A stretch of 6,981 nt of DNA from a bacterium (GTDB taxonomy: Bacteria > Bdellovibrionota > Bdellovibrionia > Bdellovibrionales > UBA1609), in contig JAJYHS010000123.1 in assembly GCA_021784635.1 (NCBI GenBank), positions 1 to 6,981 on the forward strand. Reading direction: 5' to 3'. The notes under the pieces were generated by a model. The model saw only the letters and a program-made list of their open reading frames with translations, did no database searches and was not told the DNA's origin. The translations under genes were made by a program, and so were the position numbers. Positions 1-6,369 of the stretch are shown one piece after another. Each line of letters opens with the position of its first letter. The first letter of the stretch is position 1.

Positions 1-1422
1 GAGCGGATTATAAGCTCCACCGACGACGATTTTGACAATTTGATCAAGGTCGTCTGGCCATTCCCTCGGCGGAATTCCATTTTTGAAATGTTCGCCTATA
101 AATCGAGTGGTCATTGTTCCGTCAACAAATTCCGCGTGTTTAAGAATCTGTTTCAAATAAGGAATGTTCGTTTTAACGCCAAAGACGACACACTCCTTAA
201 GTGTCTCGCGCATTTTGGCGAGCGCGCGCGCTCGTGATTCATCCCACACGATCACTTTTGCGATCATCGAGTCGTAAAACGAAGTCACAACATCGCCGCT
301 CTCAAAGCCACATTCAAAACGCCGACCCGGCCCGTGCGGCCACGAGAGGTATTGAAGCTTTCCGGTCGAGGGTATTCCCCCATGATCAGAGTCTTCCGCG
401 TAGATACGACATTCAATCGCGTGTCCGCGTGTCGACAAATCATCGGAAGACCACAATACGCTCGACCCTTCGGCCGTTAAAATTTGCGCTTTAACCAGAT
501 CGATTCCTAAAACCTCTTCGGTTACCGGATGCTCAACTTGCAACCGCGTATTCATCTCCATAAAATAAAAATCGCCGTCTTGAACGAGAAACTCAACCGT
601 ACCGGCCCCTCGATATTTAGCTCGCGTGCCGATACGAACGGCGGCTTCGGCCATTTTATTACGAAGTTCTTGTGGCAGGTTTGCCGCCGGGGCTTCTTCA
701 ATAATTTTTTGGTGCCGCCGCTGTACCGAACATTCGCGGTCAAATAAACAATGAACGCGCCCGGACGAGTCACCAAAAATTTGAAACTCAATATGTTTGG
801 CATGATCTAAATATTTTTCGATAAATAGTTTTTCAGAATTAAACGCGGCCTTCGATTCACGTCTTGCGGAGTCAATGGCCGCTTTTGCTGACGCCATTTC
901 CGACACCACGCGAAGGCCACGCCCGCCACCCCCACCGGCCGCTTTGACAATACACGGAAGCCCAATTCGTTCGATTTCAGCCATCAACCGCTCGTCGCTT
1001 TGATCTTCGCCGTCGTAACCTGAAATAATAGGTACACCCGCTTCAACAACAAGGCGTTTGGCCGAAATTTTGTCGCCAAAAAGCCGGATGGCTTCAGGCG
1101 AAGGTCCGACGAACACAATTCGTGCGCGCTCACACGCTTCAGCAAAATCGGCATTTTCAGATAAAAAACCAAAGCCCGGATGAATCGCATCCGCACCGGC
1201 GGCCTTTGCGGCGTCAATATTATGCTCGATATTAAGATATGATTCGGCTGCGGGAGCCGCACCAATTGCGATGCGTTCATCCGCTAGCCGGTAAGCGAGT
1301 GTGTCGATGTCTGCTACCGAATGAAGTAGAATGGTCTCAACGCCCATATCTTGGCAGGCACGAATGATTCGAACCGCCACTTCACCACGGTTGGCAATCG
1401 CCAAACGTCTTATTTTACCCAT
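1..1422 (-). CDS. liuD: 3-methylcrotonyl-CoA carboxylase, biotin carboxylase (alpha) subunit, C-terminus beyond window
   Basis: This is the ATP-dependent biotin carboxylase half of an acyl-CoA carboxylase. It carboxylates biotin, and LiuB then passes the carboxyl group to 3-methylcrotonyl-CoA. The frame is open for 474 codons from ATG 1422 to the window edge. The biotin carboxylase core is complete: ANRGE (10-14), GDK (117-119), the ATP-grasp glycine loop KAAGGGGGRG (160-169), KH at 209-210, RRHQKIIEEAPA (235-246), EMNTRLQVEHP (289-299) and HAIECRIYAED (334-344). Numbered one higher than E. coli AccC, the residues K118, K160, H210, K239, E277, E289, N291, R293, E297 and R339 are all present. 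AccC is about 449 residues, and this frame continues past its end, so a BT linker and a biotinyl domain should follow. The ATG lies inside the end of liuC (13-bp overlap). GGAG at 1437-1440 is 14 nt away, too far for a good SD, so translational coupling is likely. Specificity for methylcrotonyl rather than propionyl or geranyl substrates is inferred from the liuBC neighbours. Confidence 0.92.
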   Translation of the reverse strand, partial: MGKIRRLAIANRGEVAVRIIRACQDMGVETILLHSVADIDTLAYRLADERIAIGAAPAAESYLNIEHNIDAAKAAGADAIHPGFGFLSENADFAEACERARIVFVGPSPEAIRLFGDKISAKRLVVEAGVPIISGYDGEDQSDERLMAEIERIGLPCIVKAAGGGGGRGLRVVSEMASAKAAIDSARRESKAAFNSEKLFIEKYLDHAKHIEFQIFGDSSGRVHCLFDRECSVQRRHQKIIEEAPAANLPQELRNKMAEAAVRIGTRAKYRGAGTVEFLVQDGDFYFMEMNTRLQVEHPVTEEVLGIDLVKAQILTAEGSSVLWSSDDLSTRGHAIECRIYAEDSDHGGIPSTGKLQYLSWPHGPGRRFECGFESGDVVTSFYDSMIAKVIVWDESRARALAKMRETLKECVVFGVKTNIPYLKQILKHAEFVDGTMTTRFIGEHFKNGIPPREWPDDLDQIVKIVVGGAYNPL

Positions 1423-2186
1423 GCTGGCTTTCGCTTCTCCAAAAAACCGGTAAGGCCCTCTTGGCCCTCGGTACTAACACGCCTTTCGGCGATTACTCGA
1501 ATCGATTCATCACGGTTTGATTTGTTATCATGTTCACGCAAAAAGCCAAGCAACCGCTTTGTTTCTCGCAACGCCATAGGCCCACAATCGCACAAACACT
1601 TAATGGTTGTTTCAAGATATTCCGTCGCTTCTAATTCGCGGCCCATGTATTCAATGAGTCCCGCATTTAAAGCCGCGGCCGCATCAAACGGTTTTGCAGT
1701 AAGCATAAATTCACGCACTTTGTTGGGCCGCATTTTTCTTGTGACAAACGAACTAATGACCGCGGGAACAAGCCCGAGCCGCGCTTCACTAAAACAGAAC
1801 ATTGAGCTTTCTTCAGCAATTGCGACGTCGCAAATCGCCGCAAGGCCCAGGCCCCCGCCGTAAGCGTGACCCTCAATATAACCCAGAACCGGTATTGGAC
1901 AGTCTGCCGCAGCCGCGTACATTTCATATAGATTTTCGGCATCTTTCATGTTTTCTTCGTATTTATATTTTACTGTGGAGCGCATCCACTCGAGATCGCC
2001 GCCGGAACAAAAACTTGGGCCAGCGCCTTTTAAAATAACCGCGCGACACTTAAGACCATTCCCCGCCTGCCTAAAAGCATCTGTGAGTTCTCGAATCATC
2101 AGCGGAGTCATGGCGTTATGACGTTCCGGACGATTCAGTTTAATCGTCATCACATTGTTTTCACTTGTTACTATAATCTCAGCCAT
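1410..2186 (-). CDS. liuC: 3-methylglutaconyl-CoA hydratase, enoyl-CoA hydratase family
   Basis: This 258-residue crotonase-fold protein is predicted to hydrate 3-methylglutaconyl-CoA to 3-hydroxy-3-methylglutaryl-CoA in leucine/isovalerate breakdown. Visible family marks are LNRPERHNAM (17-26), the oxyanion-hole segment SGGDLEWM (61-68), GHAYGGGLGL (106-115) and SEARLGLVPAVIS (133-145). Of the two catalytic glutamates of classical crotonase, the second is kept (E134). The first is replaced by glycine (G114), a pattern I recall from LiuC/AtuE-type hydratases with the same RLGL.PAVIS motif. The start is ATG 2186, not the in-frame GTG at 2201: a strong GGAGGG lies just before the ATG, and MAEIIVTSENNV aligns with the usual family start. 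The gene lies 53 bp after liuB and overlaps liuD by 13 bp. A general enoyl-CoA hydratase role is the main alternative, but placement between the two carboxylase subunits argues for LiuC. Confidence 0.88.
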   Translation of the reverse strand: MAEIIVTSENNVMTIKLNRPERHNAMTPLMIRELTDAFRQAGNGLKCRAVILKGAGPSFCSGGDLEWMRSTVKYKYEENMKDAENLYEMYAAAADCPIPVLGYIEGHAYGGGLGLAAICDVAIAEESSMFCFSEARLGLVPAVISSFVTRKMRPNKVREFMLTAKPFDAAAALNAGLIEYMGRELEATEYLETTIKCLCDCGPMALRETKRLLGFLREHDNKSNRDESIRVIAERRVSTEGQEGLTGFLEKRKPAWVK

Positions 2187-2189
2187 AAA

Positions 2190-2195
2190 CCCTCC
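2190..2195 (-). promoter_or_regulatory. Ribosome binding site of liuC
   Basis: On the minus strand GGAGGG ends 3 nt before ATG 2186. It decides between this ATG and the GTG at 2201, which would lie upstream of the SD. The spacing is short but the match to the anti-SD is strong. Confidence 0.7.
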
Positions 2196-2239
2196 GCACA
2201 CGCAGTCGCGTCATCGTACATCACTATAAGGACCGCGCC

Positions 2240-3823
2240 TCACATTCGAAAAACACCTTTTGTTTGGTCTCCCCATTGGCGATTTAAGCTGGCACTGATG
2301 CCGCGAGCTAAAACTTTACGCGTATCCGCCGGGTCAATGATTCCGTCATCCCACAGATGAGCCGTAGAATAGTACGCCGAGCTTTCAATTTCATACTTTT
2401 CAAGAATGGGACGTTTAAATTCCGATTGTTCTTTCTCGCTCATTGCTTTTCGTGTGGCCGCAGCGTTTTGATCCATTTTTACTGTCAGCAAAACATTAGC
2501 CGCTTGCTCACCACCCATTACTGAAATACGCGCATTGGGCCACATCCAAAGTTGACGCGGTTGATAGGCGCGTCCGCACATACCGTAGTTGCCAGCCCCG
2601 TACGAACCGCCAATTACAACTGTAAATTTCGGCACCCGCGTATTTGAAACCGCCATCACCATCTTAGCACCGTGACGGGCAATACCCTCATTTTCATATT
2701 TTTTGCCCACCATGAACCCAGTAATATTTTGTAAAAATACGATCGGCACTTCGCGCTGATCGCAAAGTTCAATGAAATGCGCTGCCTTTAGCGCCGATTC
2801 GCTGAAGAGCACACCGTTGTTAGCAACTATACCGACCGGATACCCCCAAATTCGCGCAAATGCGCACACGATGGTTGTACCATAACGGGCTTTGAATTCA
2901 TGAAATTCACTGCCATCAACAATTCGTTCTATGACGTCGCGAACATCATAAGACACGCGCGGGTCGCTCGGCACCACTCCATAAATGTCTTCGGGAGGGT
3001 AAAGTGGCGCGCGAATTTCTTTAAGCTCTAGGGGTAACGATTTTTTAGGGCGATTCAATTGCCCGGCAATGTCTCGAGCAATCTCTAAAGCTTCAACTTC
3101 GTCTTCAGCAAAGTGATCAACGAGCCCACTTTTTTGCGTGTGAACGTCTGCCCCGCCTAATTCTTCAGCTGTTACTTCTTCGCCAGTTGCGGCCTTAACA
3201 AGCGGTGGGCCGCCTAAAAAAATAGTTCCGTTGCCTTTCACTATCACATTTTCATCGCTCATAGCCGGCACGTACGCGCCACCTGCCGTACATGAACCGA
3301 GCACGATTGCAATTTGGGGAATGCCTGCGGCCGATAACCGCGCTTGATTATAAAAAATCCGGCCGAAATGGTCGCGATCGGGGAACACCTCAGCCTGAAG
3401 AGGCAGATACGCTCCGCCACTGTCGACCAAATAAAAACAAGCAAGTCCGTTTTCAAACGCGATTTCTTGAGCGCGTAAATGCTTTTTTACCGTCAACGGA
3501 AAATAGGTGCCACCCTTAACAGTCGCGTCGTTTGCGACAATCACGCACTCATGCCCTTGAATGACACCAATTCCGGTCACAATCCCTGCACCAGGCGCCT
3601 GCTCGTCATACATCCCGTCAGCGGCTAAAGCCGAAAATTCAAGAAATTCGGTGCCCGAATCAATAAGTTTTTGAATGCGCTCACGGACTAAAAATTTGCC
3701 GCGAGAAAGATGTCTCTTGCGCGCCTCTTCACCGCCGCCCATTTCGGCGTGGCGGATCTTTTGGCGAAGCTCTTCAACCATCGCCATCATCACCTTTCGG
3801 TTGTCCTCGTGATTTTTATTCAC
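2240..3823 (-). CDS. liuB: 3-methylcrotonyl-CoA carboxylase, carboxyltransferase (beta) subunit
   Basis: This 527-residue protein transfers the carboxyl group from carboxybiotin to 3-methylcrotonyl-CoA, working with LiuD in a soluble alpha/beta complex. It has the two crotonase-like halves of the family. The N-half contains [19 protein letters not shown] (104-122), [20 protein letters not shown] (133-152) and the oxyanion-hole [15 protein letters not shown] (177-191), followed by [14 protein letters not shown] (202-215). The C-half contains [16 protein letters not shown] (366-381), [16 protein letters not shown] (405-420) and [10 protein letters not shown] (436-445). These strings are typical of MCC beta chains, whose usual length is close to 530-540, so the protein is full length. 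GTG 3823 is the start because GGAGGAG sits 8 nt upstream. It is the first gene of the operon and has its own promoter. A propionyl-CoA carboxylase beta chain is less likely given [13 protein letters not shown] and the liuC neighbour; geranyl-CoA carboxylase is a closer alternative. Confidence 0.93.
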   Translation of the reverse strand: MNKNHEDNRKVMMAMVEELRQKIRHAEMGGGEEARKRHLSRGKFLVRERIQKLIDSGTEFLEFSALAADGMYDEQAPGAGIVTGIGVIQGHECVIVANDATVKGGTYFPLTVKKHLRAQEIAFENGLACFYLVDSGGAYLPLQAEVFPDRDHFGRIFYNQARLSAAGIPQIAIVLGSCTAGGAYVPAMSDENVIVKGNGTIFLGGPPLVKAATGEEVTAEELGGADVHTQKSGLVDHFAEDEVEALEIARDIAGQLNRPKKSLPLELKEIRAPLYPPEDIYGVVPSDPRVSYDVRDVIERIVDGSEFHEFKARYGTTIVCAFARIWGYPVGIVANNGVLFSESALKAAHFIELCDQREVPIVFLQNITGFMVGKKYENEGIARHGAKMVMAVSNTRVPKFTVVIGGSYGAGNYGMCGRAYQPRQLWMWPNARISVMGGEQAANVLLTVKMDQNAAATRKAMSEKEQSEFKRPILEKYEIESSAYYSTAHLWDDGIIDPADTRKVLARGISASLNRQWGDQTKGVFRM

Positions 3824-3831
3824 TTTATAGG

Positions 3832-3838
3832 CTCCTCC
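3832..3838 (-). promoter_or_regulatory. Ribosome binding site of liuB
   Basis: On the minus strand GGAGGAG lies 8 nt before GTG 3823. It is the best SD in the window and supports the non-ATG start over the in-frame ATG codons about 11 residues downstream. Confidence 0.8.
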
Positions 3839-3859
3839 GACAGCCGCTCTTCAATGGGC

Positions 3860-3888
3860 TTGATGAATGTTCGTTTCGCGCCTAAAAT
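3860..3888 (+). promoter_or_regulatory. Predicted sigma70 promoter of the 3952-5330 gene pair
   Basis: On the plus strand TTGATG (3860-3865) and TAAAAT (3883-3888) are 17 bp apart, four and five of six matches to consensus. The transcript would start near 3895 and have a leader of about 57 nt. Its -10 overlaps the -10 of the leftward liu promoter, so one DNA stretch would serve both directions. Confidence 0.5.
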
Positions 3889-3915
3889 CGTAGCAGGCAG
3901 TTTTAACACCGTCAA
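3887..3915 (-). promoter_or_regulatory. Predicted sigma70 promoter of the liuBCD operon
   Basis: On the minus strand TTGACG (3915-3910) and TACGAT (3892-3887) are separated by exactly 17 bp, five and four of six matches to consensus. Transcription would begin near 3880, giving a leader of about 57 nt with the liuB SD at its end. It shares DNA with the opposing promoter at 3860-3888. Prediction only. Confidence 0.6.
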
Positions 3916-3934
3916 AATGACTTACAGGGAAGTT

Positions 3935-3944
3935 CCTTTAAAGG
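3935..3944. repeat. Perfect 10-bp palindrome over the SD of the 3952 gene
   Basis: CCTTTAAAGG (3935-3944) is perfectly self-complementary and is directly preceded by, and partly overlaps, GGAAGTTCC (3928-3936), a second odd palindrome. The right end of the first supplies AAAGG, the likely SD for ATG 3952 with a 7-nt gap. It may be a protein site, a weak translational lock, or chance. Confidence 0.35.
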
Positions 3945-3951
3945 TAGACCG

Positions 3952-4389
3952 ATGCGATATTTAAGCTTGATTTTGATTGTATTTGTCATGTGGTGGACGT
4001 GGGCCGTTGTACACTCCCCCGCGGTGATTTCGCAAGCGGAGCACGAACGGATTCAGACCGAGCTCAAACAAGTCATCAATAATTACATTACGACGCATTT
4101 GCCGACTGCTAAAAATATCCACTTTGATCAATTTTGGACTAAAACTTTAAACCGGCACACTATACGCGCCTCGTTTTCGTATACCTTCGACGATGCGGGA
4201 GTGAATAATCAAGTTGTCCGAATCGGTATCAACGGTTACGCGATCTTAGATCACAAAGCCAACTCAGCAGCGACCGGCACGGCCACTAATGCCGACGTTT
4301 GGAGCCTTGATAAACTCAACGTGACAAACGATCGCTATATGTTTTTGAACGGTACGCTCGTAAAACCAGGAGCAGCTCCAACTAAATGA
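3952..4389 (+). CDS. Small membrane-anchored or exported protein of unknown function
   Basis: I do not recognise this 145-residue protein. Residues 4-20 are a continuous hydrophobic stretch (SLILIVFVMWWTWAVV follows MRYL), so it is a signal anchor or uncleaved signal; no clear AxA cleavage site or lipobox is seen. The remainder (about 28-145) is hydrophilic and probably periplasmic: an amphipathic helix (QAEHERIQTELKQVINNYI, 28-46), then alternating beta-like segments such as TIRASFSYTFDD and QVVRIGINGYAILDHK, and a short Pro/Ala tail. The beta-rich region with a single helix suggests a small folded sensor or lipoprotein-like domain, but that is only an impression. ATG 3952 has AAAGG 7 nt upstream. 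The stop overlaps the next ATG (ATGA, 4386-4389), so the two products are probably made together from the divergent promoter. Confidence 0.75.
   Translation: MRYLSLILIVFVMWWTWAVVHSPAVISQAEHERIQTELKQVINNYITTHLPTAKNIHFDQFWTKTLNRHTIRASFSYTFDDAGVNNQVVRIGINGYAILDHKANSAATGTATNADVWSLDKLNVTNDRYMFLNGTLVKPGAAPTK
4368..4379 (+). promoter_or_regulatory. SD of the 4386 gene inside a small self-complementary element
   Basis: AGGAG (4368-4372) is the only SD-like string before ATG 4386, with a long 13-nt gap. It sits within GGAGC-A-GCTCC (4369-4379), an 11-nt palindrome that can fold as a short hairpin hiding the SD. A ribosome finishing the 3952 gene would open it. Confidence 0.4.
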
Positions 4390-5330
4390 GATTTATTCAA
4401 ATCGACGAAGAGGGCTATTTTTCTTCGTCGGGCGTGCGCTTAACTGATGAAAATTACGGCCGAAAGCTTCTCTCAACACTGACCTGCGAAAAGCGCGTGT
4501 TTTACGTCTACGACAATACGCTCAAGATTTTAGTCGAAGCATTTGACGAACCCCTTGTGGCCCGCCACATCGAGAGTGTTTCGAAAACCGGAATTGTACG
4601 GGCTCTTTTGCCTTACGGTTTAACATCCGAACTTTCACTTGATTCATTTCGCGTTGATCTGTGGGATCGATTTCACGCGCGCACAAATACCAATCTGCCA
4701 GTCATTTTTTCTCGCTCGGCCCAAATGGATCTTTTTGATCTGGCTGACGAATATGACGACGAATCGCTTAGTTTTCATGGCCGGCGATTTTTAATTGAGC
4801 CGCTTGAGCCGAATACGCCTATCGAGGCTGGCGCAGCAAGCAAAATTATTACTCCCAACGAATCGAATCCGCCGGTCGAGTCGTTACTTAGTTCAATATT
4901 GCCACAAATTAAATTGCCCGTTTCACGAATCTGCGTGCTCGATAGCCCATCTGGTTCAGGGGCCGCGCATTTTGCCCAGCAAGGTCATGTTGTCACAGAT
5001 GTCGACACGCGCGAGGCGCTTGATTTTGCAAGAATACATCGCGGTGAATTCGACCTTGTTTTTGAGCACACCCTACTTTGCTCCATTACACCGGCAAAGC
5101 GCTTGGAGGCCGTTGACGCGTGGTCGCGGCTTCTTTTGGCTGATGGCCATCTGCTTGCCATATTCAATGTTATGGATCGTGCTTACTGTGCGCCGTTTGG
5201 CGCTACCGAGTGGGAAATTCGCGAACTATTAAAGACCAAATTTGAATTTCTATACTGGACCCGGTGGCAACATTCCCTACCCCAACAATTGGGAACAGAG
5301 CTTGTCGTTTACGCTCGAAAAAAGGCATAA
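4386..5330 (+). CDS. Two-part protein: unknown N-terminal domain plus TPMT-like class I methyltransferase domain
   Basis: This is a 314-residue cytosolic protein with no signal peptide. The C-terminal half (about 181-314) reads as a Rossmann SAM methyltransferase. VLDSPSGSGAAHFAQQGH (184-201) matches motif I and D205/D207 end strand 2. FDLVFEHTLLCSITPAKR (222-239) closely follows the thiopurine S-methyltransferase pattern FD.I.....LCA..P..R. LLADGHLLAIF (250-260) is the next strand and APFGATEWEI (269-278) the segment that often borders the active site. The N-terminal half (1-140) is a separate region with IDEEGYF (6-12), LLPYGLTSELSLDSF (74-88), WDRFH (93-97), LPVIFSR (104-110) and SFHGRRFLIEPL (129-140). 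Its spacing of motifs resembles the DUF4505/UPF0598 type, tentatively. A Pro/Ser/Asn-rich linker (141-165) joins the two. Substrate is unknown. The start overlaps the previous stop by 4 bp. Methyltransferase fold is likely; activity is inferred. Confidence 0.85.
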   Translation: MRFIQIDEEGYFSSSGVRLTDENYGRKLLSTLTCEKRVFYVYDNTLKILVEAFDEPLVARHIESVSKTGIVRALLPYGLTSELSLDSFRVDLWDRFHARTNTNLPVIFSRSAQMDLFDLADEYDDESLSFHGRRFLIEPLEPNTPIEAGAASKIITPNESNPPVESLLSSILPQIKLPVSRICVLDSPSGSGAAHFAQQGHVVTDVDTREALDFARIHRGEFDLVFEHTLLCSITPAKRLEAVDAWSRLLLADGHLLAIFNVMDRAYCAPFGATEWEIRELLKTKFEFLYWTRWQHSLPQQLGTELVVYARKKA

Positions 5331-5331
5331 T
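5302..5331 (+). promoter_or_regulatory. Weak candidate promoter for the 5474 gene
   Basis: TTGTCG (5302-5307) and CATAAT (5326-5331) are 18 bp apart. The -10 covers the stop codon of the methyltransferase gene. Transcription would begin near 5338, just before the 5343-5376 inverted repeat, leaving a leader of about 136 nt. Another candidate -10, TAAAAT at 5428-5433, has no good -35. Confidence 0.3.
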
Positions 5332-5342
5332 GTCTCAAATCT

Positions 5343-5376
5343 GACGGTTTAATAATTTAAATTTGACCAAACCGTC
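5343..5376. repeat. 8-bp inverted repeat with AT-rich spacer
   Basis: GACGGTTT (5343-5350) is mirrored by AAACCGTC (5369-5376) across an 18-bp AT-rich spacer that itself holds the palindrome AATTTAAATT (5354-5363). No T-run follows on either strand, so it is not a standard intrinsic terminator. TTGACC (5363-5368) abuts the right arm. An operator or a leader hairpin is plausible; either is inference. Confidence 0.5.
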
Positions 5377-5460
5377 GACATTCGAGAAATCATTTCACAA
5401 CATCTCGCGCCCGAATTGCAGTTCCATTAAAATGGCCAGCGAAGCACAATGTGCGAGTTC

Positions 5461-5464
5461 GGAG
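5461..5464 (+). promoter_or_regulatory. Ribosome binding site fixing the start of the exported protein
   Basis: GGAG lies 9 nt before ATG 5474. It supports this start over the upstream in-frame TTG at 5363, which would bury the signal peptide 37 residues inside the protein. Confidence 0.6.
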
Positions 5465-5473
5465 ATAAAAGTG

Positions 5474-6337
5474 ATGCGCCCCCCGATTTTGTCCTTTGTA
5501 TTATTATTAATTTTCTCACCGCCTTGTTTTGCTTCAAATTCAAAGCAAAAAATTTCTAAGCGCGAATATGTGCAACAAATTATCACAGATGTCGCCCAAA
5601 CCACTGAGCGCGCCTTGCAAGCTCGCGAAGGGGGGATTGCCCGACAACGCGCCGATTTGACCCCGCGTTTTGCTATAACAACGCGTGATTTTATAGTTGA
5701 AATTACACCGGGGAATCTTTCTTACCGTTTAACTCTAGCAGACTGGCTAGCAACCCAACTGGAATACAATTGGAACGTTAGTGAATTCGTTAGAAAAAAT
5801 CAACTATCCGAAACCATGCCGGTTTATTACAGATTAGAACCCCTACAGCGAAATCTTAGCGCTGTTCTTTTTTTAGTGAAACTGCAAGCCCGCTTAAAAA
5901 GCCCATATTGGGGAGCGCTCGATGGCCCCCAAAATGTATTACATCTCAATCAGGCGTTAGCCCGGACGACTCAGCGATTTTTCAATCAAGCCAGGATAGA
6001 ATACGTTGACGCACAAAATGCCGCTTCAGAGAAAAGCATGGCTATATTAAAGAATTTCGGGCGCGTATTTACTTACGGAGTTTTAATTCCCGATGATATG
6101 TACAACAATAGCTATTCGCCGCAAAAAATTAGGTCAATTGAAAAGAAATTGCTTCGTGCGTCCGCAGTTGCAAGCTACGGAGATGGCGGCAAATACCTGC
6201 GCCAAATCGAAAAGGTACTTCGTGTTTTCATTCGTAAAAATACTCGGGCTATCCGCAATAACTATAGTCTGCGGCAGACTTGCCGCCAAATTTTAGATAC
6301 GGCCACGACTGTCATAAAGTCGCCGTCAAAAAAATGA
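5474..6337 (+). CDS. Exported protein of unknown function with basic C-terminus
   Basis: I do not recognise this 287-residue protein. It opens with a classical signal peptide: MRPP, a hydrophobic core ILSFVLLLIF, then SPPCFA with likely cleavage after residue 20. The Cys does not sit in a lipobox. The mature part is largely helical in appearance, with alternating charged and hydrophobic residues and no catalytic motif or metal-binding cluster that I can name. Notable stretches are a Trp/Tyr-bearing region LADWLATQLEYNW, a repeated-helix-like middle rich in Gln/Ala/Arg, and a strongly Lys/Arg-rich last 60 residues ending SPSKK. Only one Cys remains in the mature chain, near the C-terminus. A periplasmic or secreted helical-bundle protein is the fairest description. 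The open frame extends upstream to TTG 5363, but ATG 5474 has the SD and puts the signal peptide first. Its end overlaps the rnpB terminator on the other strand. Confidence 0.75.
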   Translation: MRPPILSFVLLLIFSPPCFASNSKQKISKREYVQQIITDVAQTTERALQAREGGIARQRADLTPRFAITTRDFIVEITPGNLSYRLTLADWLATQLEYNWNVSEFVRKNQLSETMPVYYRLEPLQRNLSAVLFLVKLQARLKSPYWGALDGPQNVLHLNQALARTTQRFFNQARIEYVDAQNAASEKSMAILKNFGRVFTYGVLIPDDMYNNSYSPQKIRSIEKKLLRASAVASYGDGGKYLRQIEKVLRVFIRKNTRAIRNNYSLRQTCRQILDTATTVIKSPSKK

Positions 6338-6364
6338 GGCCGACCCTCGATTAAAGAGTCGGCC
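6328..6364 (-). terminator. Intrinsic terminator of rnpB
   Basis: Read on the minus strand, GGCCGAC (6364-6358) and GTCGGCC (6344-6338) form a 7-bp GC-rich stem with a 13-nt loop, followed after TCA by seven T residues (6334-6328). On the plus strand the hairpin is followed by CCACAG, not T, so it works in one direction only. The T-run is the complement of the last Lys-Lys codons of the converging gene. Confidence 0.8.
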
Positions 6365-6369
6365 CCACA

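Noticed and set aside
201..1280. Several short open frames on both strands at the left end
   Set aside because: The minus-strand biotin carboxylase frame is open and conserved throughout 1-1422; the others are by-products of it.
1351..1863. A 170-codon plus-strand open frame
   Set aside because: It lies antisense to liuC and liuD, whose motifs are unmistakable; its translation is Ser/Arg/Pro-rich without domains, and no SD supports it.
4795..5232. A 145-codon plus-strand frame in the methyltransferase gene
   Set aside because: It is an out-of-frame shadow of the 4386-5330 gene, with no SD and no sensible composition.
5281..5293. CCCAA-CAA-TTGGG palindrome
   Set aside because: It lies inside the methyltransferase coding sequence, is short, and has no T-run or promoter link; chance is sufficient.
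5363..5473. N-terminal extension of the exported protein from TTG 5363
   Set aside because: It would place the signal peptide at residues 38-57, and ATG 5474 has a suitable GGAG, so the extension is leader DNA.
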